Below, piece by piece: positions 51,426 to 60,020 of a stretch of DNA of 64,000 nt. Source of the stretch: Streptomyces sp. CB02959 (GTDB lineage Bacteria > Actinomycetota > Actinomycetes > Streptomycetales > Streptomycetaceae). Both the position numbers and the translations under genes were made by a program. The notes under the pieces were generated by a model. That model worked only from the letters and a program-made list of their open reading frames with translations. It ran no database searches and was not told the DNA's origin. Where the stretch lies: the NCBI RefSeq assembly GCF_002803155.1, contig NZ_NNBP01000023.1, positions 108,257 through 172,256 of the forward strand, given 5' to 3'. The stretch's first letter is position 1, and every line of letters starts with the position of its first letter.

Positions 51426-51653
51426 CGGCCCCCCTTGGTCGGATGGACGAGTTGTGCGCAGTGCTTGTGCACAGATCTCTTTGGTCGCCGTCAGCGTAGA
51501 CGAGCCCTGGCCTAGGTGTGGTCCGCCTTCCGCCCCAGCTCCTTCGGTCCCGCGAGATACGGATCACACTGGTCAAGGGTGTCGCCTGCGGCCAGTGGCG
51601 AATTCCCTCCGTGTTCATCTCCGCGACAGGAGTGGCGTGCTAACTGGGGCCAG

Positions 51654-51667
51654 CTTGTCCAAACAAG
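51654..51667. promoter_or_regulatory. Inverted repeat before the binding-protein gene
   Basis: CTTGT-CCAA-ACAAG lies 14 bp before the GTG start at 51682, next to the ribosome site. It could be the operator of the divergent GntR regulator. A TGTGCACA palindrome at about 51465 is another candidate. Confidence 0.4.
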
Positions 51668-51681
51668 TCGACGGAGAGATC

Positions 51682-52833
51682 GTGAACGTGTCCCTTCCGA
51701 GGACGACTGTCCTCGCGGGCAGCCTGGCGGCTGCCGTACTCACTCTCAGCGCCTGCGGCGCTGCCCCCACCGCCCAGTCCGGGGCCGGTGGCGCGAAGGC
51801 CGCCTCCGCCACCTCGGCGAAGGATTTCGGCGGTATGGACGCCCTGGTCAACGCGGCCAAGAAGGAGGGCACGCTCAACGCGATAGCCATACCGCGCGAC
51901 TGGGCCAACTACGGTGCCCTGATCGACGGGTTCACCAAGAAGTACGGGATCAAGGTCAAGGTCGAGAACCCGGGCGGCGCCAGCCAGGACGAGATCAACG
52001 CCGTCACCTCCCGCAAGGGCCAGGACCGCGCCCCCGACGTGCTCGACCTCGGCAGCTCCTTCGCGGTCAGCGCCGCCCAGCAGGGCCTGCTCGCGCCGTA
52101 CAAGGTCGCCTCGTACGACGCCATCCCCACGGGGCAGAAGGACGCACAGGCCCGCTGGTACAACGACTACGGCGGCTACACCTCCATCGGCTGCGACGCC
52201 AAGCGCGTCACGAAGTGCCCCGAGACCTTCGCCGATCTGCTCGACCCCCAGTACAGGGGGCAGGTCGCACTGAACGGAAACCCCACCAAGTCCGGCTCGG
52301 CCTTCGGCGGCGTGTTCGCGGCATCCCTGGCCAACGGTGGCTCCTTCGACGACATCCAGCCCGGCCTGGACTTCTTCGCCAAGCTCAAGAAAAACGGCAA
52401 CTACACCCCCGTCGAGGCCACCCCGGCCACGATCGAGAAGGGCGAAACGCCCATCAGCATCGACTGGGACTACCTCAACGCGGGCTACGCCGACGAGTTC
52501 AAGGGCAAGGGCGTGGACTGGAAGGTCGCCATTCCCAAGGATGGCAAGTTCTCCCAGTACTACTCGCAGGCCGTCAACAAGGACGCCCCGCACCCGGCCG
52601 CGGCCCGGCTGTGGCAGGAGTACCTCTACAGCGGCGAGGGCCAGAACCTCTGGCTCAAGGGGCACGCCCGCCCCGCGCTGATGGCCGCGATGGAGAAGGA
52701 CGGCAGCCTCGACAAGGCAGCCGCGGCCAAGCTGCCCAAGGTCTCCGGCACTCCCACCTTCCCGTCCGAGGCCCAGCAGTCCAAGGCCAAGCAGCTGCTG
52801 GGCCAGGGCTGGGGCAAGGCCGTCTCCGGGTGA
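51682..52833 (+). CDS. ABC substrate-binding lipoprotein, iron/aminoethylphosphonate/polyamine (SBP1/8) family
   Basis: The 383-residue protein starts VNVSLPRTTVLAGSLAAAVL and has the lipobox LTLSAC. The mature domain is of the PotD/FbpA/PhnS type: KDFGGMDALVNAAKKEGTLN, IDGFTKKYGIKVKVENPGGA, APDVLDLGSSFAVSAAQQGL and TPISIDWDYLNAGYADEFKG. No iron-binding tyrosine pair is obvious, which argues against a ferric-ion binder and for an organic substrate. GTG 51682 has GGAGA upstream. Its stop overlaps the first permease (GTGA). The partners and the HAD/EEP enzyme suggest a phosphorus compound; that is inferred. Confidence 0.85.
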   Translation: MNVSLPRTTVLAGSLAAAVLTLSACGAAPTAQSGAGGAKAASATSAKDFGGMDALVNAAKKEGTLNAIAIPRDWANYGALIDGFTKKYGIKVKVENPGGASQDEINAVTSRKGQDRAPDVLDLGSSFAVSAAQQGLLAPYKVASYDAIPTGQKDAQARWYNDYGGYTSIGCDAKRVTKCPETFADLLDPQYRGQVALNGNPTKSGSAFGGVFAASLANGGSFDDIQPGLDFFAKLKKNGNYTPVEATPATIEKGETPISIDWDYLNAGYADEFKGKGVDWKVAIPKDGKFSQYYSQAVNKDAPHPAAARLWQEYLYSGEGQNLWLKGHARPALMAAMEKDGSLDKAAAAKLPKVSGTPTFPSEAQQSKAKQLLGQGWGKAVSG

Positions 52834-53735
52834 CGCCGTCCATGACCGCCACTGCCCGTACCTCCGTCCCCGGGACGGTCACCGTCCCGGGGCGGCGCCG
52901 CTCGATGGGCTGGCTCGCGGTGGTCCCACTGCTGGCGTTCGCCGCGCTCAGCTTCGGGGTTCCCGCCCTCGCCATGCTCTCCGGTGCCTTCACCGCCAAG
53001 GACCCGGCCACCGGGGCCTCCTCGTACACCACCGCCAACCTCACCGCCTCCCTGCACGGCGCCTATCTGACGTCCCTGCTCGGCAGCGTCAAGCTGTCCG
53101 CCGTCTCCGCGGTACTCGCCGCGGTGCTCGGACTGCCGCTCGCCCAGGCCGTGGTGACATCCCGCTTCACCGCGCTGCGCGAAGCCGTCCTCACCGCCTC
53201 CGGAGTGCTCGCCAACTTCGGCGGCATCCCGCTCGCCTTCGCCTTCGTCGCCACCGTCGGCAACTCCGGTGTCCTCACCCGGCACTTGGGCCTGTCCGGA
53301 GCGGGCTGGAACCTCTACAGCTTCTGGGGACTCGTCCTCACCTACCTGTACTTCCTCGTCCCGATGATGGTGCTCACCATCACCCCCGCCCTCGACGGGC
53401 TGCGCACCCAGTGGCGTGAGGCCGCGCAGAACAACGGCGCCACCATCGTGCAGTTCTGGCGGTACGTGGCCCTGCCGGTGCTCACTCCGTCGCTCCTCGG
53501 CGGGCTGGTGCTGCTCTTCGGCAGCTCCTTCGCCGCCTACGCCACCGCCGCTGCCATGGTCGGCAGTTCGGTGCCGCTGGTCACCCTGCAGATCGCCGAC
53601 GCCATCTCCGGCAACGTCCTGGTCGGCCAGGAGAACGTGGCCCTGGCGCTCAGTCTCGACATGGTCGTGATCGCCGGGCTGGTGATGGCCGTATACCTGC
53701 CCCTGCAACGACGGAGCACGCGATGGCTCGCCTGA
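52830..53735 (+). CDS. ABC permease 1 of the aminoethylphosphonate/iron-type importer
   Basis: The 301-residue protein has six hydrophobic segments of the PotB/CysT type, starting WLAVVPLLAFAALSFGVPAL. The EAA loop is REAAQNNGATIVQFWRYVAL, followed by PVLTPSLLGGLVLLFGSSFA. GTG 52830 overlaps the binding-protein stop; ATG 52842 is an alternative. Its end overlaps permease 2 by 13 bases. Confidence 0.87.
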   Translation: MTPSMTATARTSVPGTVTVPGRRRSMGWLAVVPLLAFAALSFGVPALAMLSGAFTAKDPATGASSYTTANLTASLHGAYLTSLLGSVKLSAVSAVLAAVLGLPLAQAVVTSRFTALREAVLTASGVLANFGGIPLAFAFVATVGNSGVLTRHLGLSGAGWNLYSFWGLVLTYLYFLVPMMVLTITPALDGLRTQWREAAQNNGATIVQFWRYVALPVLTPSLLGGLVLLFGSSFAAYATAAAMVGSSVPLVTLQIADAISGNVLVGQENVALALSLDMVVIAGLVMAVYLPLQRRSTRWLA

Positions 53736-54583
53736 TCCCCGCCCCGGCCACCGCCCGGACCAGGTCCCGCCCGCGTCTGTGGCGCGGCGCGGTGTTCGCC
53801 CTCGCCGCGGTCTACTTCCTCGTGCCGCTGGCCGCCTCGGTGATCTTCACCGTCGACGTGCCGGGCAAGGGCGTGACCCTGGACGCGTACCGGCAGATCG
53901 TCGGCGCCCAGGGATTCGCCTCCAGCCTGCTGCTCTCCCTGGAACTGGCCGCCGTCACCATCGCGGTCGTGCTGCTGCTGATGGTGCCCGCCATGGTCGC
54001 GCTGCGGCTGGGCGCGCCCCGACTGCGCCCGGTGGTGGAGATGGTCTGCTCGCTGCCGCTGGTGGTACCGCCGATCGCCTTCGTGGCGGGGTTGGTCACC
54101 GTGCTGCGCTGGGGCCCGGAGCACCTTGCGGCCACGCCGCTCTACCAGACGTTCGTGGTGCTGCAGAATCCGTCGTTCCCCCTCGTGCTCGTCCTCGCCT
54201 ACACGGTGATGGCGCTGCCGTTCGTGTACCGGGCGCTGGACGCCGGGCTGCGCGCAGTCGATGTACGCACCCTCGTGGAAGCCGCCCGCAGCTGCGGTGC
54301 GGGCTGGCCCCAGGCACTGGTCCGCGCGGTGCTGCCCAATCTGCGCCGGGCGCTGCTGAACGCGGCGTTCCTCACCCTCGCGCTGGTCCTGGGCGAGTTC
54401 ACCGTCGCCCGGCTGCTCGGCTTCCAGCCGTTCGCCGTGTGGATCGTGAACGTCAGCGGCTCCCAGGCCCAACTGTCCGTCGCCGTCTCCGTCCTCAGCC
54501 TGCTCGTCACCTGGGCACTCCTGGTGGCCCTGGCGGCCCTCGGCGGACGGCGCACCCCCTCCCGTACGACCACCCAGGAGTGA
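53723..54583 (+). CDS. ABC permease 2 of the aminoethylphosphonate/iron-type importer
   Basis: The 286-residue partner permease begins with a basic segment, then GAVFALAAVYFLVPLAASVI. It has the loop EAARSCGAGWPQALVRAVLP and VLGEFTVARLLGFQPFAVWI near the end, typical of PotC/PhnV-like subunits. It starts inside permease 1 and is followed after six bases by the ATPase gene. Confidence 0.87.
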   Translation: MARLIPAPATARTRSRPRLWRGAVFALAAVYFLVPLAASVIFTVDVPGKGVTLDAYRQIVGAQGFASSLLLSLELAAVTIAVVLLLMVPAMVALRLGAPRLRPVVEMVCSLPLVVPPIAFVAGLVTVLRWGPEHLAATPLYQTFVVLQNPSFPLVLVLAYTVMALPFVYRALDAGLRAVDVRTLVEAARSCGAGWPQALVRAVLPNLRRALLNAAFLTLALVLGEFTVARLLGFQPFAVWIVNVSGSQAQLSVAVSVLSLLVTWALLVALAALGGRRTPSRTTTQE

Positions 54584-54589
54584 CCCGGC

Positions 54590-55702
54590 ATGACCGACGC
54601 CGCCACCACAACCGCACCGACCGCCGTGCCGCACGGCGTCCCCAGCGCATCGGGGAGCGCCGCAACCGTCGAACTCCGCGACCTGCGCCGCACCTTCGGC
54701 ACCACCGTCGCACTCGACGGACTCGACCTGTCCGTACGCCCCGGTGAACTGCTCGCCCTGCTCGGCCCGTCGGGCTGCGGCAAGACCACCGCCCTGCGGA
54801 TGCTCGCCGGGTTCGAGCACCCCGACGCCGGCCAGATCCTGGTGGACGGCGAGGACGTCACCGGCGTCCCCGCGCACCGCCGGGACGCCGGGATGGTCTT
54901 CCAGTCGTACAGCCTCTTCCCGCATCTGAACGCCCTGGACAACGTGGCCTTCGGACTGCGCATGCGGAAGGTCCGCCCGGAGCAGCGGCGCGCCCGCGCC
55001 GCCGAGCTGCTGGAGCTGGTGGGACTGCCGGACAAGGGCGACCGCTACCCGCACCAGCTCTCCGGCGGCCAGCAGCAACGCATCGCCCTCGCCCGCGCCC
55101 TGGCGCTGCGTCCCCGGGTGCTGCTGCTGGACGAACCGTTGTCCGCGCTGGACGCCAAGGTACGACTCACCCTCCGCGAGGAGATCCGGCGGCTGCAGCA
55201 GGAGCTCGGTATCACCACCCTCTTCGTGACCCACGACCAGGAGGAGGCGCTGTCCATGGCGGACCGCGTCGCGGTGATGCGCGCGGGCCGGCTGGAACAG
55301 TGCGCCGCACCCGCCGAGCTGTACGGCCGCCCGGCCACCGCCTTCGTCGCCGAGTTCGTCGGCACCATGAACCGTCTCGCCGGCCGTCTCGTGGACGGCC
55401 GTACGGCGGTCGAGGCGCTGGGCAGGCGGCTGCCGGTGGACGGTGAGGCGCCCGAGGGGCCCGAGGTCGATGTTCTGATCCGGCCCGAAGCGGTCCGGCT
55501 GGCCGCGGACCCCGAGGGCACGGCGCGTGTCACCGCCGCCGCCTTCCTCGGCGCCGTCACCCGGCTCACCGTCCAACTGCCCGACGGCACCGACATCAAG
55601 GCCGATCTGCCCGGCCATGACGCCGCCGCGCTCGCCCCGGGCGCGCGGCTGACCGTGTCCCTGCCCGACCGGGCGGTGCTCGTGGCCGCCCGTGCGGCCT
55701 GA
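54590..55702 (+). CDS. ABC ATPase with TOBE domain, PotA/FbpC-like
   Basis: The 370-residue protein has Walker A LLGPSGCGKTTALRMLAG, Q-loop MVFQSYSLFPHLNALDNVAF, signature QLSGGQQQRIALARALALRP, Walker B VLLLDEPLSALD and the H-loop VTHDQEEALSMADRVAVM. The C-terminal 110 residues form a TOBE domain (VDVLIRPEAVRLAADPEGTA). It powers the two permeases encoded just before it. A 20-residue Ala/Thr-rich leader precedes the first strand. Confidence 0.9.
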   Translation: MTDAATTTAPTAVPHGVPSASGSAATVELRDLRRTFGTTVALDGLDLSVRPGELLALLGPSGCGKTTALRMLAGFEHPDAGQILVDGEDVTGVPAHRRDAGMVFQSYSLFPHLNALDNVAFGLRMRKVRPEQRRARAAELLELVGLPDKGDRYPHQLSGGQQQRIALARALALRPRVLLLDEPLSALDAKVRLTLREEIRRLQQELGITTLFVTHDQEEALSMADRVAVMRAGRLEQCAAPAELYGRPATAFVAEFVGTMNRLAGRLVDGRTAVEALGRRLPVDGEAPEGPEVDVLIRPEAVRLAADPEGTARVTAAAFLGAVTRLTVQLPDGTDIKADLPGHDAAALAPGARLTVSLPDRAVLVAARAA

Positions 55703-55801
55703 GCACCGGACCCCACACCGACCGATCCGCCGCCCCGCACACCGGCGCGTCACGCCACCGCCGGCACCGCGCCACTGCCGGCAGAGAACGAAAGAGAACC
55801 C

Positions 55802-57637
55802 GTGTCCCTCGGCACCACCAACCATCCGCTGCAGGCCGTCCTCTTCGATATGGACGGCACCCTCGTCGACACCGAGGAGGTGTGGTGGCTGTCCGTCGCC
55901 CATGTGGCCCGGGAGCTGGGCCACGAACTCACCGACGCGGACCTGCCCGAGGTACTCGGCCGCCCGGTGCAGCACACGGCGGCCCATTTGCGACACATCC
56001 TCGGCACCGAAGCCTGCGAGGAGAAGCTCGCGGACGCCCTGCAGCGGGAGTTCGCCACCCGGGTGGCGCGCGGCGTCGAGCCGCGACCCGGCGCCGTGCA
56101 ACTCCTCGACGAGCTCAGCCGCGCCGGCGTCCCGACGGCCCTGGTCACCGCCTCACCCCGCTCCGTGGCGGACATCGTGCTGCGCACCCTGGGCATCGGG
56201 CACTTCACCGTCACCGTCACCGCCGACGACACCGAACACAGCAAGCCGGCCCCCGACCCGTATCTCGCCGCCGCCCACGCGCTCGGCGTACGCCCCTCCG
56301 CATGCGTCGCGGTCGAGGACACCCCCATCGGCGTCGCCTCGGCCGAGGCCGCAGGCTGCCGGGTGCTGGCCGTGCCGTCCCTGGCCCCGATATCGCCCGC
56401 CTACGGACGGACCGTACTGGACAGTCTCAAGAGGGCGGACCTGCCGCTGCTGCGGTCCCTGGTCACGGACGCGGGCCCGTACTTCCTCACCGCCTCCCTC
56501 ACCACCCGCAATGCCCGCGTCGGCGAGCCTTTCCGGGCGAGCGTCGCCGGGCTGCTCAGGGGCGCCGCCGCATCCGCCCCGGTGACCTTCGCCGCGGACC
56601 ACGGCGCGCACTGGGTCGAGGTGTCCGCTGACGGCACCCTCCGCGGTACGCCCGGTGCCGCCGGGAACACGGACGTCACCGTCACGGCCACGGACGGCGC
56701 GGGCGGCCGGGCGCGGCTGACCGTCCATATCCCGGTGGTCGGCGCCAACGAGCCTTTGGTACGCGAGCTGAAGGTGATGAGCTGGAACCTGTGGTTCGGC
56801 GGCACCAAGGTGCGCGACCACCGCGACAAGCAGCTACGGGTGCTGCTGGAGGCCGACGTGGACATCGTCGGCCTCCAGGAAACGCACTCCACCGCCACCA
56901 GGGAGCTGGCCGAGGCCCTCGGCTGGGATCACCACCAGGCCGGCGAGAACCTCGGCGTCCTCAGCCGCTATCCGATCGTCGCCCGGCACGGCAGCCCGGA
57001 CCCCGGCTTCTACGGCGGTACCGGCGTCACGGTCCGGCTCGACTCCCGCGCGAACGCACCGCAGGAGGTGGTGTTGTGGAGCGCGCACCTCAACTACACG
57101 CCGTACGGCCCGTACAGCGCCTGCCTCGACAGACTCCCGGTCGCCGATCTCGTCGAGGACGAAGCGAGCTCCGGGCGGCTCGGCCAGATGCGGGAGATCC
57201 TCGCGGCCATTGCTGGTCAGCTCGCCGACCGCGACACCACGCCCGTACTGCTCGTCGGCGACTTCAACGCCCCTTCCCACCTGGACTGGACCCAGGCCAC
57301 CGCACCGCTGCAGTGCGGCTACGGACCCGTCGGCTGGCCCGTCACCAAGGCCGCCGAGGACACGGGCTTGCGGGACTCCTACCGAGTGGCACACCCCGAC
57401 CCGCTGCGCGATCCCGGTGCCACCTGGTCCCCGGTCCACGACACGCACGAGGACGGCAGCGGCCGCGCCGAGCCGCAGGACCGCATCGACTACGTGCTCT
57501 ACGCCGGCGCCCGCCTCGAAGTGCACGACGCGACGGCCTACGTCAGCGGAACCAACGCACTCTTCCCCGACGTGGCCGGGAACGACTGGCCCTCGGACCA
57601 CGCCGCGGTGCTCACGACGTTCTCCCTCCGCTCATGA
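55802..57637 (+). CDS. HAD phosphatase - Ig-like - endonuclease/exonuclease/phosphatase fusion
   Basis: The 611-residue protein fuses three parts. Residues 10-215 are a beta-phosphoglucomutase-type HAD hydrolase: VLFDMDGTLVDTEE (nucleophile D), TALVTASPRSVADIVLRTLG (motif II), HSKPAPDPYLAAAHA (lysine) and VAVEDTPIGVASAEAAG (motif IV). Residues about 225-315 look like a putative Ig (He_PIG) domain: WVEVSADGTLRGTPGAAGNT then VTATDGAGG. Residues 320-611 are an EEP phosphodiesterase/phosphomonoesterase: LKVMSWNLWFGG, DIVGLQETHS, VLLVGDFNAPSHLDW and the final NDWPSDHAAVLTTFS. There is no signal peptide, so it should be cytosolic. GTG 55802 follows AAAGAGAACCC. It probably processes the imported compound: EEP cuts a diester, HAD removes phosphate. 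The fusion is unusual. Confidence 0.88.
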   Translation: MSLGTTNHPLQAVLFDMDGTLVDTEEVWWLSVAHVARELGHELTDADLPEVLGRPVQHTAAHLRHILGTEACEEKLADALQREFATRVARGVEPRPGAVQLLDELSRAGVPTALVTASPRSVADIVLRTLGIGHFTVTVTADDTEHSKPAPDPYLAAAHALGVRPSACVAVEDTPIGVASAEAAGCRVLAVPSLAPISPAYGRTVLDSLKRADLPLLRSLVTDAGPYFLTASLTTRNARVGEPFRASVAGLLRGAAASAPVTFAADHGAHWVEVSADGTLRGTPGAAGNTDVTVTATDGAGGRARLTVHIPVVGANEPLVRELKVMSWNLWFGGTKVRDHRDKQLRVLLEADVDIVGLQETHSTATRELAEALGWDHHQAGENLGVLSRYPIVARHGSPDPGFYGGTGVTVRLDSRANAPQEVVLWSAHLNYTPYGPYSACLDRLPVADLVEDEASSGRLGQMREILAAIAGQLADRDTTPVLLVGDFNAPSHLDWTQATAPLQCGYGPVGWPVTKAAEDTGLRDSYRVAHPDPLRDPGATWSPVHDTHEDGSGRAEPQDRIDYVLYAGARLEVHDATAYVSGTNALFPDVAGNDWPSDHAAVLTTFSLRS

Positions 57638-57762
57638 GGTGACCCGGCTGCTCCACCCGCGTGTCCGTCAAAGCGGAACAAGCTCACCTCTTCGAGCCGC
57701 GGGCCTTGGCGATATCGGCGACGTTCTGAAGTGCGGTCCTTTCTTCCCGTTCTTGCTGAGCA

Positions 57763-58065
57763 TTGCAGGAGTACGCCTCGCGGAAGTTCCGCAGTGCCTG
57801 CCGCAAGCTGGGGATCTTCCAGTCCGTGGGCCGCGTCGGATCATGCTTCGACAACGCCGTGAGCCAGGCGTTCAACAGCGTGCCGAAGGTCGGATACGTC
57901 CACCGGCGCAGCTTCGCCACCCGTACGGAGGCCCGGATCCGGGTCGTGACCTGGATCACCGACTTCTCCAACACGCGACGGCTACACAGTGTGTGCGGCT
58001 GGAAGAGCCCGATCAACTACGAACACGACCACCGGGCCAGCTTCGGCAAGGAGCTGGCTGCATAG
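57763..58065 (+). pseudogene. IS3-family transposase, C-terminal integrase fragment
   Basis: The frame reads KLGIFQSVGRVGSCFDNAVS, QAFNSVPKVGYVHRRSFATR and WITDFSNTRRLHSVCGWKSP, the last third of an IS3 OrfB with the D-N-A and N-T-R-R-x-H motifs. The catalytic D-D part and OrfA are absent. It abuts the beheaded ATPase gene that follows, so insertion of the element or recombination at it probably removed that gene's 5' end. Confidence 0.8.
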
Positions 58066-58082
58066 GAAGGTCTCCACGATTC

Positions 58083-58586
58083 GATGGGATTGACACGGTC
58101 CCGCTTCCCCAGGCATCGGTGGGCGGACTGGCCGGTCTCCTGGAGATCTTGCTCGCCCGGGGCGGCGAGGACGGCCTGGCCGAGATCGCCGACGAACTCA
58201 ACTTCGAGATCGACGACCTCCTGCCGCTCGTGGACGCCGCCGTGCTGCTGGGCCTGGCCACCGTCGCCGACGCTCGCCTCGCCCTCACCGACGAAGGCCG
58301 CGACTTCACCGCCGCCGACATCCTCACCAGCAAACAGCGCTTCGCCCGCCTGGCCGCCGCCCGCGCCCCACTGGTACGCGCCGTTACCCAGGCACTGGCC
58401 GCCACCGACGACGGCGCCCTGCGCGAGGGCTTCTTCCTCGACCTGCTGCAACGCGGCTTCTCCGCCGAGGAGGCCCGCCGCCAACTGGACATCGCCATCG
58501 ATTGGGGCCGTTACGGCGAGCTGTTCGACTACGCCGCGGACGACCGCCAATTCGTACGCGAGTCAGGTGAGCCCGCGAAGCCGTAG
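58083..58586 (+). pseudogene. ABC ATPase remnant: only the AAA-associated C-terminal domain
   Basis: The frame reads VPLPQASVGGLAGLLEILLA, then IADELNFEIDDLLPLVDAAV and DGALREGFFLDLLQRGFSAE, ending IDWGRYGELFDYAADDRQFV. This is the C-terminal domain attached to a group of nitrate/sulfonate-type ATPases. The whole ATPase domain is missing, and IS3 sequence lies immediately upstream. A GTG at 58119 could start a small protein, but a ribosome site is lacking. Confidence 0.75.
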
Positions 58587-58718
58587 CTCCAGCGGCTTCG
58601 GGCTGGAGCCGGCGGCTTCCGTGCGGGATGGTGCGGTGCTGGGCCGCTGGAGGGCTTGGTATGGCGCGCCGCAGTGCCTGTCGTTCCGATCGTGCACGCT
58701 GTGCCTAGGTTGGGTGGT

Positions 58719-60020
58719 GTGGAGCGTGTCGTGCATCTGGCCGGTCTTCTTCGCCGTCCGCTGGTAGGCGGCAACGGCGAAGTGGTCGGCCGTCTCTCCG
58801 ACGTCATCGTCCGGCTGCGCGGCCGGGACTATCCGCAGGTCACCGGGGTGGTGGCGCGTGTGGGCGGGCGTGAGGTCTTCCTGCCCGCCGAGCAGGTCGC
58901 TGACCTGGAAGGGCAGCGGATCACCTTGGCCAGCCCGCGGGTCGACCTGCGGCACTTCGAACGACGCGAGGGGGAGGTGCTGCTGCGCGCCGACGTGCTC
59001 GGTCACCGGGTGATCGACGTGGCCAACGTCGAGCTGGTCCGGGCGTACGACATCGAGCTGAAGCAGCGACCTGAAGGGTGGGTGCTCACCTGCCTCGACA
59101 CGCACCGACCGCCGCGTTTGCGGGGCGTGATGGGCGGCCGGGGCGGGCAGCCGGACTGGCGGGACTGGAAGTCCTTCGAACCGCTGATCGGGCATGCACG
59201 GTCCGCCCGGGTGCGAGGGCCGCTCGCGCGCCTGGGGCGGCTCAAGCCCGCGGACCTCGCCGATCTGCTGGAGGAGGCCAACCGCCCCGAGTCGCACGAA
59301 ATCCTGCAGACCGTGCACGCCGACCCCGAGTTGGAAGCCGACGTGTTCGAGGAACTGGAACCGGACTCGCAGATCCGGCTGCTGCGCGAGCGCACCGATG
59401 CCGAGATCGCCCAGGTCATCGCCCGGATGCGCGCCGACGACGCCGCGGATGCGATCAACGACCTGCCGCAGAGCCGCAGGCAGCCGGTCCTCGACGCGCT
59501 CCCGGCAGGGCAGCGCACCAAGGTGCTGACCCTGATGGGCTTCAACCCTTCCAGCGCGGGCGGGCTGATGGCGCTCGATGTCCTCACCGCGACAGGCAGT
59601 ACCACGGTCGTCGAGGCGCTGCGGGCAGCGGGTGAGGCTCGGACCCTGCAACCCGAGGCCCTGACCAGTATCTATCTCATCGGGGAAGAGAAGCAGCTGC
59701 TCGGCGTCGGCACCCTTGTGGAACTGCTCCAGGCCGATCCGAAAGCCCCGCTGGAAGATGTCGTGGACCGCGATCCGGTACGGGCCGGCCCCGACACCGA
59801 CGTCGAAGACGTCGCCCTGCTCATGACCGACTACAACCTGCTCACGGTGCCGGTCGTCGATGACGAAGACCGCATCCTCGGCGTCATCACCGTCGATGAC
59901 GTACTCGACGCCGTCATCCCCGAGGACTGGCGTCGGCGCGAGCCCGCCTCGCGCCCGCCCCACCACGCGGACGCGCCAGCCCCCGGCCCACCGCCGTACG
60001 ACACACCGCCCCACTCATGA
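58719..60020 (+). CDS. PRC-barrel/MgtE-N/CBS protein without a channel domain
   Basis: The 433-residue protein has no membrane segment. Residues 1-150 contain two PRC-barrel-like halves (GGNGEVVGRLSDVIVRLRGR and VLLRADVLGHRVIDVANVEL). Residues about 165-290 are an MgtE N-terminal superhelical domain (LARLGRLKPADLADLLEEAN, VFEELEPDSQIRLLRERTDA, ADDAADAINDLPQSRRQPVL). The end holds two CBS motifs (IYLIGEEKQLLGVGTLVELL and YNLLTVPVVDDEDRILGVIT). In MgtE these parts are the Mg2+ sensor that gates the pore. Here the pore is missing and the next gene, overlapping by four bases, is a NRAMP-like transporter. GTG 58719 has only a weak AGG upstream. A sensor subunit for that transporter is the likely role. 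Confidence 0.85.
   Translation: MERVVHLAGLLRRPLVGGNGEVVGRLSDVIVRLRGRDYPQVTGVVARVGGREVFLPAEQVADLEGQRITLASPRVDLRHFERREGEVLLRADVLGHRVIDVANVELVRAYDIELKQRPEGWVLTCLDTHRPPRLRGVMGGRGGQPDWRDWKSFEPLIGHARSARVRGPLARLGRLKPADLADLLEEANRPESHEILQTVHADPELEADVFEELEPDSQIRLLRERTDAEIAQVIARMRADDAADAINDLPQSRRQPVLDALPAGQRTKVLTLMGFNPSSAGGLMALDVLTATGSTTVVEALRAAGEARTLQPEALTSIYLIGEEKQLLGVGTLVELLQADPKAPLEDVVDRDPVRAGPDTDVEDVALLMTDYNLLTVPVVDDEDRILGVITVDDVLDAVIPEDWRRREPASRPPHHADAPAPGPPPYDTPPHS

Noticed and set aside
53537..56101. 854-residue reverse-strand ORF over the ABC operon
   Set aside because: His/Gln/Gly-rich shadow; the plus strand encodes complete permease and ATPase motifs.
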